Origin: Methylococcales bacterium
Lineage (GTDB): Bacteria > Pseudomonadota > Gammaproteobacteria > Methylococcales > Methylomonadaceae
Direction of reading: 5' to 3'
Length of the DNA: 64,000 bases
Assembly (NCBI GenBank): GCA_028715725.1
Contig: JAQURG010000006.1
Location: forward strand, 62,001 to 126,000
The translations under genes and the position numbers were made by a program. Positions 53,147 to 61,795 of the stretch are shown one piece after another. The notes beneath the pieces were generated by a model that was not told where the DNA came from, searched no databases, and saw only the letters and a program-made list of their open reading frames with translations. Position 1 is the first letter of the stretch. Every line of letters starts with the position of its first letter.

Positions 53147-53875
53147 TCAATCAACACGAAAGAAAATCCCATCGACCTGAAGTGTTCTACCATTGTTAGG
53201 ATCTGTAAAGCCTGGCTGCAATGCCCACAGGACGAAACCTTCACGCTCCAATCGCCCTATTACTTCCTGCCACAAGCGTTGACCCTCATACAATGGTATT
53301 AGAGAAAGCTCCAAAAGAACGCCGCGCATTTGCGGAAGCACATTTTCTGACCCATCCAATACCGCCCATTCAAAACCTTGGGTATCGATTTTCAAAAATG
53401 GGTTCCGGGATTTTGCTATATAGCCAGCAGCAACAGAATCCAGTGTAACCTGTGGAACAGTTTCTTTGCCTACATAGGCTGTATGCGGTGCAGCCGATAT
53501 GTGGCTATCGAGCATAGGCAGCAAGGAACTACTCGCAGAATTTCCCGCAATATTTATTTCAACTTCACCGATGCGATCACCCAGGGCGCAACGTGAATGA
53601 GCTTGCCATTTTTCGTCACCCTTACTCAACTGTTCTAACGAATAATGCGCACTTGAAAGAGGCTCAAACGAAACAATATCTCCACTGTAGCCACCATTGC
53701 GTATTGCAGATGCAAATTGACCTTCATTGGCCCCAACGTCCAAAACTAGATCGATCTCAAATTTTCGTAATGAAGAAACTATTTGTGCCGTAGGTGAAGA
53801 AGCTGGTACATATCTTCTGACTTCCAACCCAAGTTGTTTCCGTAGCGTGTTTTTAATAACTTTATTAAGGTTCAT
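53147..53875 (-). CDS. FkbM family methyltransferase
   Basis: 242 residues. Motif I LVLDVGANEGQFASAI (about 43-58), DIVSFEPLSSAHYSLEQL and FLKIDTQGFEWAVLDGS are FkbM features; WQAHSRCALGD also fits. It lies between the two RAYT-related relics, and its 5' side is only 40 bases from the left inverted repeat of the second. Probable sugar O-methyltransferase. Confidence 0.88.
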   Translation of the reverse strand: MNLNKVIKNTLRKQLGLEVRRYVPASSPTAQIVSSLRKFEIDLVLDVGANEGQFASAIRNGGYSGDIVSFEPLSSAHYSLEQLSKGDEKWQAHSRCALGDRIGEVEINIAGNSASSSLLPMLDSHISAAPHTAYVGKETVPQVTLDSVAAGYIAKSRNPFLKIDTQGFEWAVLDGSENVLPQMRGVLLELSLIPLYEGQRLWQEVIGRLEREGFVLWALQPGFTDPNNGRTLQVDGIFFRVD

Positions 53876-53914
53876 AGGTTTTTAACAATTCCTGAATATT
53901 TTGAAATTTCTTAA

Positions 53915-53968
53915 CGCGATAAGATACGCTACATAGGATGTGCTGAGGTACGAAGCGCATCGTTCGCG
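53915..53968 (+). repeat. Left 54-bp REP-like inverted repeat flanking the RAYT
   Basis: CGCGATAAGATACGCTACAT... ends TCGTTCGCG. The reverse complement of 54521-54574 matches it at 50 of 54 positions. Inside, GATGTGCT pairs with AGCGCATC to form a hairpin. Confidence 0.85.
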
Positions 53969-53969
53969 T

Positions 53970-54500
53970 TTATTCGCCCCCGTCAATATTAAATTCCCCT
54001 GAACATCCCCAAGAATTAGAATAAATGCCCAATTCCACAAACTTATGAAAACTTGAATAACGCCAATCAGCAACTTGCTGTACCCAGCCATGTTTGACTG
54101 GATTCCAATGGATATAATCCATATAATTGTTAAAATCAGCCTGATCAACAATCAAATGCGCCTAAAATCGCCGTTGCCATAGTCCACGTTCCCGTCGTTT
54201 ACTGCGACTTTTTAAAATGCGCTCTCCTTTATCTATGGCACGAGAAAAATGCCCTTTAAGTAAGTCCCAACGTATTGAAAAATCAGCATCATCAGGCAGC
54301 AACGTCCAAATACAATGTAAATGATCAGGCATGATAACGATGGCATTGATATGAAAAGCCTTACGTTCTTTAACATAGCTAAAAGAAGCTCTAAGCAAAT
54401 CAATCTTTTCAACCAATAAATGATTATTCATACGTTCAGCAAGATTCGCCGTAAAAAAACAAACGGCATTGGGTACGTAAAAACGTCGATAACCTGTCAT
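53970..54500 (-). pseudogene. REP-associated tyrosine transposase (RAYT) with in-frame amber codon
   Basis: Reads MTGYRRFYVPNAVCFFTANL, IVIMPDHLHCIWTLLPDD (the catalytic HxH motif) and SRSKRRERGLWQRRF, then TAG at 54162-54164, and continues in the same frame with AHLIVDQADFNNYMDYIHWNPVKHGWV (catalytic Tyr in YMDYIH region) to the stop at 53970. RAYT relatives have Trp-Glu after RRF, so TGG to TAG is likely. The only defect I see is this one codon. Flanked by 54-bp inverted repeats. Confidence 0.88.
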
Positions 54501-54520
54501 TTGGCATGTCGCCTATTTCA

Positions 54521-54574
54521 CGCGAACAATGCGCTTCGTACCTCAGCACATCCTATGCAGCACATCTTATCGCG
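54521..54574 (-). repeat. Right 54-bp REP-like inverted repeat flanking the RAYT
   Basis: Its reverse complement starts CGCGATAAGATGTGCTGCAT and ends ATTGTTCGCG; four differences from the left copy at 53915-53968. Confidence 0.85.
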
Positions 54575-54714
54575 TTTTCTTATAACAAAACAGCAAGTTA
54601 AATTGTTGCTACTTGGGTTTTGTCGAAAAGAAATCCAATCCAAGCTATTGATTTTACGATAAGGTTCGTGGGGATGCTTCAAGCTCTTTCCCTATTCTCC
54701 TGTTTTCCCCCGTG

Positions 54715-55674
54715 TTAGCTTGCATTCAACATATTTTCTATCACTTGCGGCATGTTCATGCTAGCTTGCCAACCTAGTTTTTCTCTGGCCTTGCTAGGAT
54801 TTGCGCTACTAATTAGCAAGTCTGTCGGTCGCATAAATTCAGCGGCTTGTATGACATGATCTCTCCAATCAAGATCGACCGCGGAAAAAGCCAACATTAC
54901 AAAATGTTCCAGAGTATAAGTCTGTCCTGTGGCAATCACATAATCTTCTGGATGTTCTTGCTGCAACATCAGCCACATTGCCTCAACGTATTCTGGTGCC
55001 CATCCCCAATCGCGGCTAATATCTATGCGCCCCAGTACTAACTTTTCGTTACTTCCTTTGCTGATACGTTTCGCGGATTGTACAATTTTTTGTGTTACAA
55101 AGCGAGTGGGGCGCAATGGTGATTCGTGATTGAAGAGCAATCCTGTACAAGCAAAAAGCCCATAAGACTCACGATAATTATTCACCAGCCAAAAAGCAGA
55201 TGCTTTGGCTACCGCATAAGGACTGCGTGGATTGAATGGTGTTTGCTCATTTGCAGGTTGACCTTTGGTGTCACCAAAGCCCTCACTCGAACCTGCATGA
55301 TAAAAGCGTATCTCTTTATCAAACATGCGACACGCCTCAAGCATATTCAATATACCAATCACACCGCTTTGAATCGTTTCTGCTGGTTGCTCAAACGAAA
55401 GTCCAACAGATGATTGGCCGGCAAGAAAATATATTTCGTTTGGCTCACTGCGTTTAATCGCGTTGAACACGCTGCGAAAATCCTCTGGCATCATAGATAA
55501 CATCTTTACCTGATCGAGAATGCCTAGCGTTCCGAGATTGCTAAATGTGGAACCTTGTGCGTTTCTTGACGTTCCCCAAACCGAATAGCCTTTGTGCAAT
55601 AAAAGCTGAGCGAGATAACTGCCATCTTGGCCGCTGACGCCGCAAATGAGTGCTGTTCTATTGTAGTTATTCAC
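54715..55674 (-). CDS. gmd: GDP-mannose 4,6-dehydratase-like protein
   Basis: Short-chain dehydratase that should convert GDP-mannose to GDP-4-keto-6-deoxymannose, precursor of fucose, rhamnose or perosamine. 319 residues, shorter than E. coli Gmd (373). NAD(P) motif ALICGVSGQDGSYLAQLL (about 8-25), catalytic SSEGFGDT and YAVAKASAF (Tyr, Lys), plus RDWGWAPEYVEAMW, a Gmd-specific segment. No matching fcl or rmd reductase lies in the window, so the next enzyme must be elsewhere. The symbol is provisional. Confidence 0.85.
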   Translation of the reverse strand: MNNYNRTALICGVSGQDGSYLAQLLLHKGYSVWGTSRNAQGSTFSNLGTLGILDQVKMLSMMPEDFRSVFNAIKRSEPNEIYFLAGQSSVGLSFEQPAETIQSGVIGILNMLEACRMFDKEIRFYHAGSSEGFGDTKGQPANEQTPFNPRSPYAVAKASAFWLVNNYRESYGLFACTGLLFNHESPLRPTRFVTQKIVQSAKRISKGSNEKLVLGRIDISRDWGWAPEYVEAMWLMLQQEHPEDYVIATGQTYTLEHFVMLAFSAVDLDWRDHVIQAAEFMRPTDLLISSANPSKAREKLGWQASMNMPQVIENMLNAS

Positions 55675-55686
55675 TTGACTGCCATT

Positions 55687-56787
55687 TTAGGCCAATGCCC
55701 GATAAATAGCTAAGGTCTCCTGAGTACATTTATCCCAAGAAAAAGCAGACAATCGCTCAAGGCCTAATTGCTTCAGATCATCAATACGGCTATCAGAATA
55801 AACCACCGCCTCGATTGCGCGTCGTATATCATCCGTATCACTGGGGTCAAAATACTCGCCCGCTTTGCCTATCACTTCGGGCATGGAGCTGGTATTACTA
55901 CTAATTACGGGGCAGTGATGCGCCATTGCCTCCAGTGGCGGAATGCCAAATCCTTCATACAGCGATGGATAAACCAATGCCCTCGCCGAGTCATAAAAAC
56001 TGCCCAGCAAGTCATCGTTCCCGCTTTTGTGCTGTACCTGATTCTTAGCAAACCCAAGAGAGGCGATTAAATCCAGTTCGTGAGCTGAAAACTTTGAGCC
56101 GCCAAAAGCGACGATATCAAAATCTAACAATAATCTATTCGAAGACGCCACAGCCTTTAAAAAGCCAATAAAATTTTTATAGCTTCCACGCTGACCAACA
56201 TAAAGAAGATAGGGCTTGTTGGTAAGAGCAGACAACTCCTGCGAGTGTTCACATTGCACAAATTGGTCAAAGCCCAAGTGAACAACAGATACCCTGTCGG
56301 ATGAGATACCATACAGACGCATTAAATCCGACTTTGTATTTTCAGAAATACAAAGAACATGGTCGGCACGATCAATTGCAATGCGTTTGATTGCGGCAGT
56401 GCTGTCGCGTAGTGGAAGTTCATTTAGAAACAACTCGTGAATCATGTCATAAACCGTAATTATCGTCGCACATTTGTGTGGTGCAGAACCAACTCTTGAG
56501 TAATACGTCTCATGCACCAAATCCGGTTTCCATCTGACAATTTGAGAGCGTGATCTGAATTGGTTATAGGCAGAAAAAAGTCGAGTGGTTTTCGGTGGGT
56601 ACCAATTGATTTGCCAACCATTAATAATCTCCTGAGGCAATGTCGAGAGATAACGGTTTTGGTATGCTGGAGCAAAAATCCCAACCTGTTGCTCGCAATC
56701 CGACAAGCCCTGAGCAAGCCGAGCGAAATAACGTGCAACACCTCCGTAGGAATGCATAAAGATTTGATGATCGAAGGCAATACGCAT
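55687..56787 (-). CDS. Glycosyltransferase family 4
   Basis: The start at 56787 (MRIAFDHQIFMHSYGGVARYF) overlaps the methyltransferase stop as TAATG; the 36 extra upstream codons are unlikely. 366 residues. N-terminal GGVARYFARLAQ contacts the acceptor side. Donor side: LYVGQRGSYKNFIGFLKAV and VYPSLYEGFGIPPLEAMAHHCPVI (EX7E). Similar to mannosyltransferases of the WbdA/WbcX type; the donor may be GDP-mannose given Gmd nearby. Confidence 0.9.
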   Translation of the reverse strand: MRIAFDHQIFMHSYGGVARYFARLAQGLSDCEQQVGIFAPAYQNRYLSTLPQEIINGWQINWYPPKTTRLFSAYNQFRSRSQIVRWKPDLVHETYYSRVGSAPHKCATIITVYDMIHELFLNELPLRDSTAAIKRIAIDRADHVLCISENTKSDLMRLYGISSDRVSVVHLGFDQFVQCEHSQELSALTNKPYLLYVGQRGSYKNFIGFLKAVASSNRLLLDFDIVAFGGSKFSAHELDLIASLGFAKNQVQHKSGNDDLLGSFYDSARALVYPSLYEGFGIPPLEAMAHHCPVISSNTSSMPEVIGKAGEYFDPSDTDDIRRAIEAVVYSDSRIDDLKQLGLERLSAFSWDKCTQETLAIYRALA

Positions 56788-57560
56788 TATTTTCTCAGCG
56801 CCGCCATTTGCAAATGATCCGACCATGTTTTCGATGCAAGTCTGCGCCGTAGCAACTGAGGAATTAGCCTGTTTGCCCTGAACATTATTTTCCACAATGT
56901 CTGATTGATTGGTTGATCCGTGAATAGATGATATGAAACTCCATTGCTCACCAAAAACTTTCCTCTCTCTTGAGCAAGTTTTTCCAATGTTCGGATTCTA
57001 AAGAAGCCAATATGCTGCCCATGCTCTTTTCCGTAATACCACCAGTCTTCTTGTTTCGGCGCTGGGTCTGCAACAATTATTGTTGAAAATAATACATTCG
57101 GAGCAATATCCAGCATCTTCTCCAGTTCTTCGACTGGATTAACGAAATGCTCGAACGCCTCAAACGCCGTCACCAGATCTGCCGTTTCATTTGTTCGCTC
57201 GAAACCACGGGCAACTAAATTTTGACAGTAACGGTCTGACCACAACGCATTGATGCCATAATCACGCAGCAGACGAACCAGTATCCCATAGCCACCCGCA
57301 TAATCCACCAAAGTACCACCCACTTTTCCTAGCATCAGCATCGTAACAAGGACTATCCTTGCGTTAACCTGATTCCGACTCATTATTCCGGTATCACTAT
57401 CATTTATCGTCTCTGTATAAGCCAGTTCCAACCAATGTGGAGATTCGGTTTGGACATAGCCGCAATCCAGACACTCAAAATAATCAACTGGAATATTTAA
57501 TAAATTACCTGTGAAAATTTTATTCGCCTGTTCTTGACAAATTCGGCAATCATTATTCAT
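56787..57560 (-). CDS. SAM methyltransferase with N-terminal zinc-finger-like domain
   Basis: 257 residues. The N-terminus carries CRIC (about 5-8) and CLDCG (about 31-35), a putative zinc site (as in C-methyltransferase families). Motif I VDYAGGYGILVRLLRDYG (about 83-100) and DLVTAFEAFEHFVNP (about 132-146) form the SAM domain. Related proteins methylate nucleotide sugars or the sugar chain end. Followed directly by the overlapping GT4 gene. Confidence 0.8.
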   Translation of the reverse strand: MNNDCRICQEQANKIFTGNLLNIPVDYFECLDCGYVQTESPHWLELAYTETINDSDTGIMSRNQVNARIVLVTMLMLGKVGGTLVDYAGGYGILVRLLRDYGINALWSDRYCQNLVARGFERTNETADLVTAFEAFEHFVNPVEELEKMLDIAPNVLFSTIIVADPAPKQEDWWYYGKEHGQHIGFFRIRTLEKLAQERGKFLVSNGVSYHLFTDQPINQTLWKIMFRANRLIPQLLRRRLASKTWSDHLQMAALRK

Positions 57561-57831
57561 TTCATTTCAACCTGTATTTTTTATGTACTACAAATAATAC
57601 CCGATATTACTTGTTAATTAATAATTTGAAATATCGCAATATGGATTTATTTTTATCAAGCTGCTGGTATAGCTTGTTTCCTGAATCACTCTCAAAAAAT
57701 ATTCGATCCCTAGCTTGTAAACTCATCAACAAACTGATCAATTGCATAGTAACGTCCTATTCCTCATGCGATTTCTGGTAACGATTTTTTACCAACAAAA
57801 TAGAACCAAACAATAACTGCAAAAAATTAAT

Positions 57832-59220
57832 TTATTTCATCTTCCGTTTTAATATTCTAGGCACAAGGAAGAAGTAGGGCAGCAGGACAAGAATAAAATA
57901 CGCAATAACCGTCGCCCAAACTGTACCCGAAATACCTATTTTGCCAACAAATAAGATTTTCAAGATAATAGAAGTGATGCCAAATACAATTGATACAATT
58001 ACCTGAACCTTTACAACATTCGTACCGTTCAAAAACATAGCCAATGCGCTGCCGCATGCCTCGCACACTTTCCATAACCCCAGGCCGAGCAAAAGCATGA
58101 AAGGCGGAGCCACCTCATGACCTACCCACGCAGAAAGAATCGATGGGCCAAAAATAACAATTATCGAAGCCAGTGGTAGAGAGAAAATAATTGCCAGCTT
58201 GAGCGACTTAATTAGCGTTTTTTTTATCCATTGCCCGTCACCACGCGAACTGGCTTCGCCATAAGCAGGCCATAATGGCATCAGCACCATTCCGAGAATC
58301 ATGGGAATCACGCTGAACATTTTTTCGGGCACGGCATATTGTGCCACCGCCCCTGCACCCAGCATTCTTGCGATCACGACATTGTCTGAAGCGAATGCAG
58401 CGGATACGACAATTTGTAAAATCAGAAACAGCAATCCGGTATGAGCAATCTTTTTCATTGCGCTCCGGCAAACAAAAATAAATTTAGGTCTGAGTTCGGG
58501 TTTAATATACCCGAAAAAAATAATTCCATTTAAAAAAGCCACCATCACGGGCATACCCGCTAACGCACCTGCAAGCCAGGGAAGTCCCATTTTAAAATGA
58601 ATCACCAGCAGAACGGCACACAGACCGAGGATACTGCCGGCTGACTGCCAAACATTGGCGACGAAGCCCATCTGCAATCCCATTTGTGTACGTTGGACAA
58701 TCCCTCCCGGAATGTTTAAGCCAAAGCAAAGCATGAAAACTGCCACAGCAAGGCCCGATTCCTGAATTGCAAGAGGAGATTTGACATTAAAAAAGCTCGC
58801 CCAAGAAATAAAAGGATAGCACAGGGAAAAAACAAGCAAAATGACAAGCGCAATGCTACTCAGGATGATGAATGCGCTGGAGATATAGCGGCGAATTGCG
58901 ACACGGTCATCCTTGCCATTTGCCTCAGAAATAGCGTTCAGTAGTCCGTTCCCAATGCCAAGATCGGCGAAACCAAGCATAGCAATCACTGAACTGATAG
59001 TCATCCATAAGCCAAAACGTTCGGCACCTAAATAATGTAAGGTAAGTGGGATGGAAATAAGCGCTGTTCCTACCGATATGACTTTGGCAAGAGCGGATGC
59101 TGCGGCCGTCAGAAAAATTCGTCGATGCCGTTCCTTCGAACGCCCTTCTTCAGTGGATGTGTCGAATGCGGTAAATCTTGCAATTATGTTGAGTCGCTGC
59201 AATTTTATGGTGCTAGACAT
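57832..59220 (-). CDS. Wzx-type polysaccharide flippase
   Basis: 462 residues with about 12-14 transmembrane helices, MATE/Wzx family: YLGAERFGLWMTISSVIAMLGFADLGIGNGLLN is the typical N-terminal pattern. Moves lipid-linked repeat units across the inner membrane. It is the first gene of the visible locus. The 270-base gap after it contains only a short unassigned frame. Confidence 0.9.
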   Translation of the reverse strand: MSSTIKLQRLNIIARFTAFDTSTEEGRSKERHRRIFLTAAASALAKVISVGTALISIPLTLHYLGAERFGLWMTISSVIAMLGFADLGIGNGLLNAISEANGKDDRVAIRRYISSAFIILSSIALVILLVFSLCYPFISWASFFNVKSPLAIQESGLAVAVFMLCFGLNIPGGIVQRTQMGLQMGFVANVWQSAGSILGLCAVLLVIHFKMGLPWLAGALAGMPVMVAFLNGIIFFGYIKPELRPKFIFVCRSAMKKIAHTGLLFLILQIVVSAAFASDNVVIARMLGAGAVAQYAVPEKMFSVIPMILGMVLMPLWPAYGEASSRGDGQWIKKTLIKSLKLAIIFSLPLASIIVIFGPSILSAWVGHEVAPPFMLLLGLGLWKVCEACGSALAMFLNGTNVVKVQVIVSIVFGITSIILKILFVGKIGISGTVWATVIAYFILVLLPYFFLVPRILKRKMK

Positions 59221-59289
59221 TAATAGAATGAAGGTTCATAAAAATACTTTAGTGTGGCAGAATACAAGTTTTTTCTATTTTCCCAAGCT

Positions 59290-59374
59290 GGCCGGGGTTT
59301 GCAACCCCGGCCTGAACGTTTAAATACCTCAATAATTTACAAAACGTGAGTGTCGGGGTTGCAAACCCCGACAC
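59290..59374. repeat. Paired palindromes in inverted orientation (BIME-like)
   Basis: Unit 1 (59290-59312) is GGCCGGGGTTTGCAACCCCGG plus CC; unit 2 (59350-59374) is GTGTCGGGGTTGCAAACCCC plus GACAC. The cores GGGGTTTGCAACCCC and GGGGTTGCAAACCCC are reverse complements of each other, 37 bases apart. Between the flippase start and the Rpn gene. Confidence 0.85.
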
Positions 59375-59397
59375 GCTTAATTTCTATATCTCCCCCA

Positions 59398-60252
59398 TCA
59401 CTTTTGCAACCATCTTTCCACGTCTTCCTTGCTCGAAAATTCAAGCAAAGCTTCGCCTAGCGTTTCCAACTGTGTGACAGGTAAGCGCCTTATCCTGCTC
59501 TGGGTGTCATCTCCCAGGACTCCAAAACGGCGTGTTAATTGGCGCAGGATTAATTTCGCTTCGCCCTCTTGCCGACCTTCTTGTTGCCCTTCGGCATAAA
59601 CGTCCTGATAGAAGCGGGTTTCTTTTAGACTGATATCGTTATATCCGAGCATTTGTTGTATCTCCTCGCGGCTGAGTTTCGGAAATTTATACACTAATAT
59701 GGTTTCTATTATTTCCAATATTTGCGCTTTATTGTCCACTGCCAAGTCGCCGTTTTCAATCGCTTTGATCAGAGATTGCGCGGCTTTCGACGCTTGTTTA
59801 ATGTCTTCGGTGATTAATTGCACCAGACGCACCGGCGCTGACCGGGTCGGACTGTCGGCCAGTTCATCCAGATAGAGCCGCTGTACTTGCCGGCTTTTCA
59901 GTAGCGCCGAATAATGCCGTTCGCCGCTGACTTCCATGTTTCGCGATGGATATATCACCACTGCCTGCCACGGATGCAGCGGTTGATTCTGGCGCAGATA
60001 GAAGAATATTTCGCAGAAAAACCGGCTGTAAAATCCGTGATCGACTTGAAACTGCACTTCGACAAAGACCAGCGGCAGGTCTGGTTTTTCCGAAGTTGGC
60101 GTCAATATGCCATCCAGCCGAAACGCGGTTTGTTTGATTTCTTCAGAGCGGAATTGGTAGCTCTCCACGCCCGCCAGCTCAATTCCGGCTAATTCTAACA
60201 CCAATTGTGGGCTTTGCTGGAAGAGTTTGTAAAAAAGACTATCGGTTTTCAT
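59398..60252 (-). CDS. Rpn-family (DUF2887-type) PD-(D/E)XK nuclease / putative transposase
   Basis: 284 residues. N-terminal KTDSLFYKLFQQSPQLVLELAG, then AFRLDGILTP (Asp) and PLVFVEVQFQ (E-V-Q), the nuclease core. The C-terminal part has the QQEGRQEGEAKLILRQLTRRFG segment and ends in a short helical tail (DUF4351-like). Rpn-type proteins are DNA endonucleases that promote recA-independent recombination in E. coli; here the role is inferred. They are often many-copy in the genomes that carry them. Confidence 0.85.
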   Translation of the reverse strand: MKTDSLFYKLFQQSPQLVLELAGIELAGVESYQFRSEEIKQTAFRLDGILTPTSEKPDLPLVFVEVQFQVDHGFYSRFFCEIFFYLRQNQPLHPWQAVVIYPSRNMEVSGERHYSALLKSRQVQRLYLDELADSPTRSAPVRLVQLITEDIKQASKAAQSLIKAIENGDLAVDNKAQILEIIETILVYKFPKLSREEIQQMLGYNDISLKETRFYQDVYAEGQQEGRQEGEAKLILRQLTRRFGVLGDDTQSRIRRLPVTQLETLGEALLEFSSKEDVERWLQK

Positions 60253-60311
60253 ATCAGCAATGCGCTGTTGGCGATCCTTCGCGTGTCGCTGTTAATTTCA
60301 AATTTAGAAAA

Positions 60312-60431
60312 AAAGAGGTCAGACCCATTTATTTAAAGCCATCTTAATGCAGCTATTTTAATTCTGCAAAAAGCTGTGTAAATACCGTCTTGGAAAATCA
60401 TTGCTCACTCGCTGTTTGTGAATATGTTTAT
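60312..60431 (+). repeat. Direct repeat 1 beside the toxin-antitoxin pair
   Basis: Shares its core (60352-60414) with 61267-61329 at 62 of 63 positions; similarity extends loosely on both sides. The remaining bases to 60601 show no gene. Confidence 0.9.
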
Positions 60432-60601
60432 AACTGATTACGGCCAGCCCGTCACCTCAGCAATTATCTCAAATGTTGCGCCTTTTTTGCCAGGATGAGG
60501 GTACTATTTTTTCTCTATTTTTATGCGGAAATCACTGGAAACATGTTGTGATCCTATAATATTGATGTATATCATTTTAAATCGTGCATCAAAAAGAAAG
60601 G

Positions 60602-60943
60602 TCAAAGCCGAAACAGCGTGCGCAGGCGCTCTTCAACGCCACGCAAATACCCGCCCGACAGGGCTCCCAACTCTCGTAGCATCAGTGTATGAGTGACGGT
60701 CAACATTCTGTTGACCTTGAGTACTGAGTCCACGCGCAAACCCGTTATCAGAAACTCCGTGTCCTCTTGACGCATTATCAGGTCAAATTCCTCGGGTTGG
60801 ACAGGTAGTTTGCTACTGATAAAGGCAACCACCACATGTCCATGTGGCCCGTTTATATCAGTCAAACAAAGCGCCGGACGTACTTTCGTTGCAGAGAAGT
60901 CGTCAAATGGAAACGGCAACAGCACGATCTTGCCACGCATCAT
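60602..60943 (-). CDS. MazF/PemK-type endoribonuclease toxin
   Basis: 113 residues. Starts MRGKIVLLPFPFDDFSATKVRPALCLT, the classical MazF/PemK segment (G-x-I-xx-PFPFxD...KxRPA), with HVVVAFISSKLP next. Family members cleave mRNA. The start overlaps the antitoxin by 4 bases (ATGA). Two adjacent Met codons are possible starts. Confidence 0.88.
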   Translation of the reverse strand: MMRGKIVLLPFPFDDFSATKVRPALCLTDINGPHGHVVVAFISSKLPVQPEEFDLIMRQEDTEFLITGLRVDSVLKVNRMLTVTHTLMLRELGALSGGYLRGVEERLRTLFRL

Positions 60944-61194
60944 TTTAGTGCCTTCCCATCCGCCAGGCTGTAAATATCCTCATCGACGTCGGCTAAAAAC
61001 TCAAAAGCGGGATTGCTGGCTGCGGCGCGCAACCATTCTTGCTCAAGCATAGTCCGGGTGGCTTCATTTTTGGCCGGTTGTTCCGTCTCTTCTAGCAAGA
61101 CGATCTCAACTCTCTGACCAACCTTGAATGGCAACCCTCTCAAAACCGTGTGGTCTGGATCGGTAATGACAATGTGGGTTCGATACGCATGCAT
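60940..61194 (-). CDS. Antitoxin partner of the MazF-type toxin
   Basis: 84 residues upstream of and overlapping the toxin (ATGA). The N-terminal part (TVLRGLPFKVGQRVEIVLLEE) suggests a small beta domain and the C-terminal part (NPAFEFLADVDEDIYSLADGK) an acidic tail of the kind that wraps a MazF dimer. No named family is recognised; position and size support the role. Antitoxin-first order implies autoregulation. Confidence 0.75.
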   Translation of the reverse strand: MHAYRTHIVITDPDHTVLRGLPFKVGQRVEIVLLEETEQPAKNEATRTMLEQEWLRAAASNPAFEFLADVDEDIYSLADGKALK

Positions 61195-61222
61195 GGCTCA
61201 CTCCTTTTCAACATAAGACATA

Positions 61223-61348
61223 AAAAGAAAGGGGGCGGACTCCTTTATTTGAAGGCATATTAATGTAGCTATTTTAATTCTGCAAAAAGCTGTGTAAATA
61301 CCGTCTTGAAAAATCATTGCTCACTCGCTTTTTTGTAAAATATGTTTG
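61223..61348 (+). repeat. Direct repeat 2 beside the toxin-antitoxin pair
   Basis: Core at 61267-61329; see 60312-60431. Same orientation, 915 bases apart, with the toxin-antitoxin operon exactly between. Confidence 0.9.
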
Positions 61349-61560
61349 ATTTCTGATGTTGAGCGGTAGCGGCCGGTTAAGCATCGATGCCTGGCTTAAA
61401 TCACAACGGCAGCCTATCCTTCACTAATAAGAACATTCATGCCCAAAGCTAAAAGTATATGCGACATGACCTATGGTTAAAATGCTGACAGACCAATATA
61501 AGTGAACAGAGAATCAACATTAAGGAATGAAAATAAAATAACTTGAACATTTACTTTTTT
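61349..61560. other. Gene-free stretch between direct repeat 2 and the REP palindrome
   Basis: I see no coding frame or known motif. 61608-61795, on the far side of the palindrome, is likewise empty until the arsS remnant. Confidence 0.45.
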
Positions 61561-61607
61561 GTGGGAGCGGCTTTAGCCGCGAAGAGCGCGGCTAAAGCCG
61601 CTCCTAC
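61561..61607. repeat. REP-like palindrome (GTGGGAGCGGCTTTAGCCGCG)
   Basis: GTGGGAGCGGCTTTAGCCGC plus G pairs with the segment CGCGGCTAAAGCCGCTCCTA plus C (61587-61607) around AAGAG, with a single G-T pair. This is the GTGGGAGCGGCTTTAGC sequence known as a REP unit in pseudomonads and other gammaproteobacteria. Different from the RAYT repeat at 53915. Confidence 0.88.
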
Positions 61608-61795
61608 TTATATTGTCCAAATTATTTAGTTACCGTTCCTAAACGACTGTTAATCGCATTATTGACGGCTTTAACAAAGCAGAATCTCTCTATTGATCCC
61701 AAGCTGCGGTTGAGCGAGTTCAGCCGCCGCAACCACCTCAACTGTTGGAAACATATAAGCTTTAACGGCGATATTGGGTTTTCCAAGAATTAACA

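Noticed and set aside
54162..54164. TAG read as pyrrolysine in the RAYT
   Set aside because: Nothing in the window suggests a pyrrolysine system; a simple Trp-to-stop change is sufficient.
57607..57747. 46-codon minus-strand ORF between wzx and the zinc-finger methyltransferase
   Set aside because: No family similarity, no ribosome binding site; AT-rich spacer makes chance likely.
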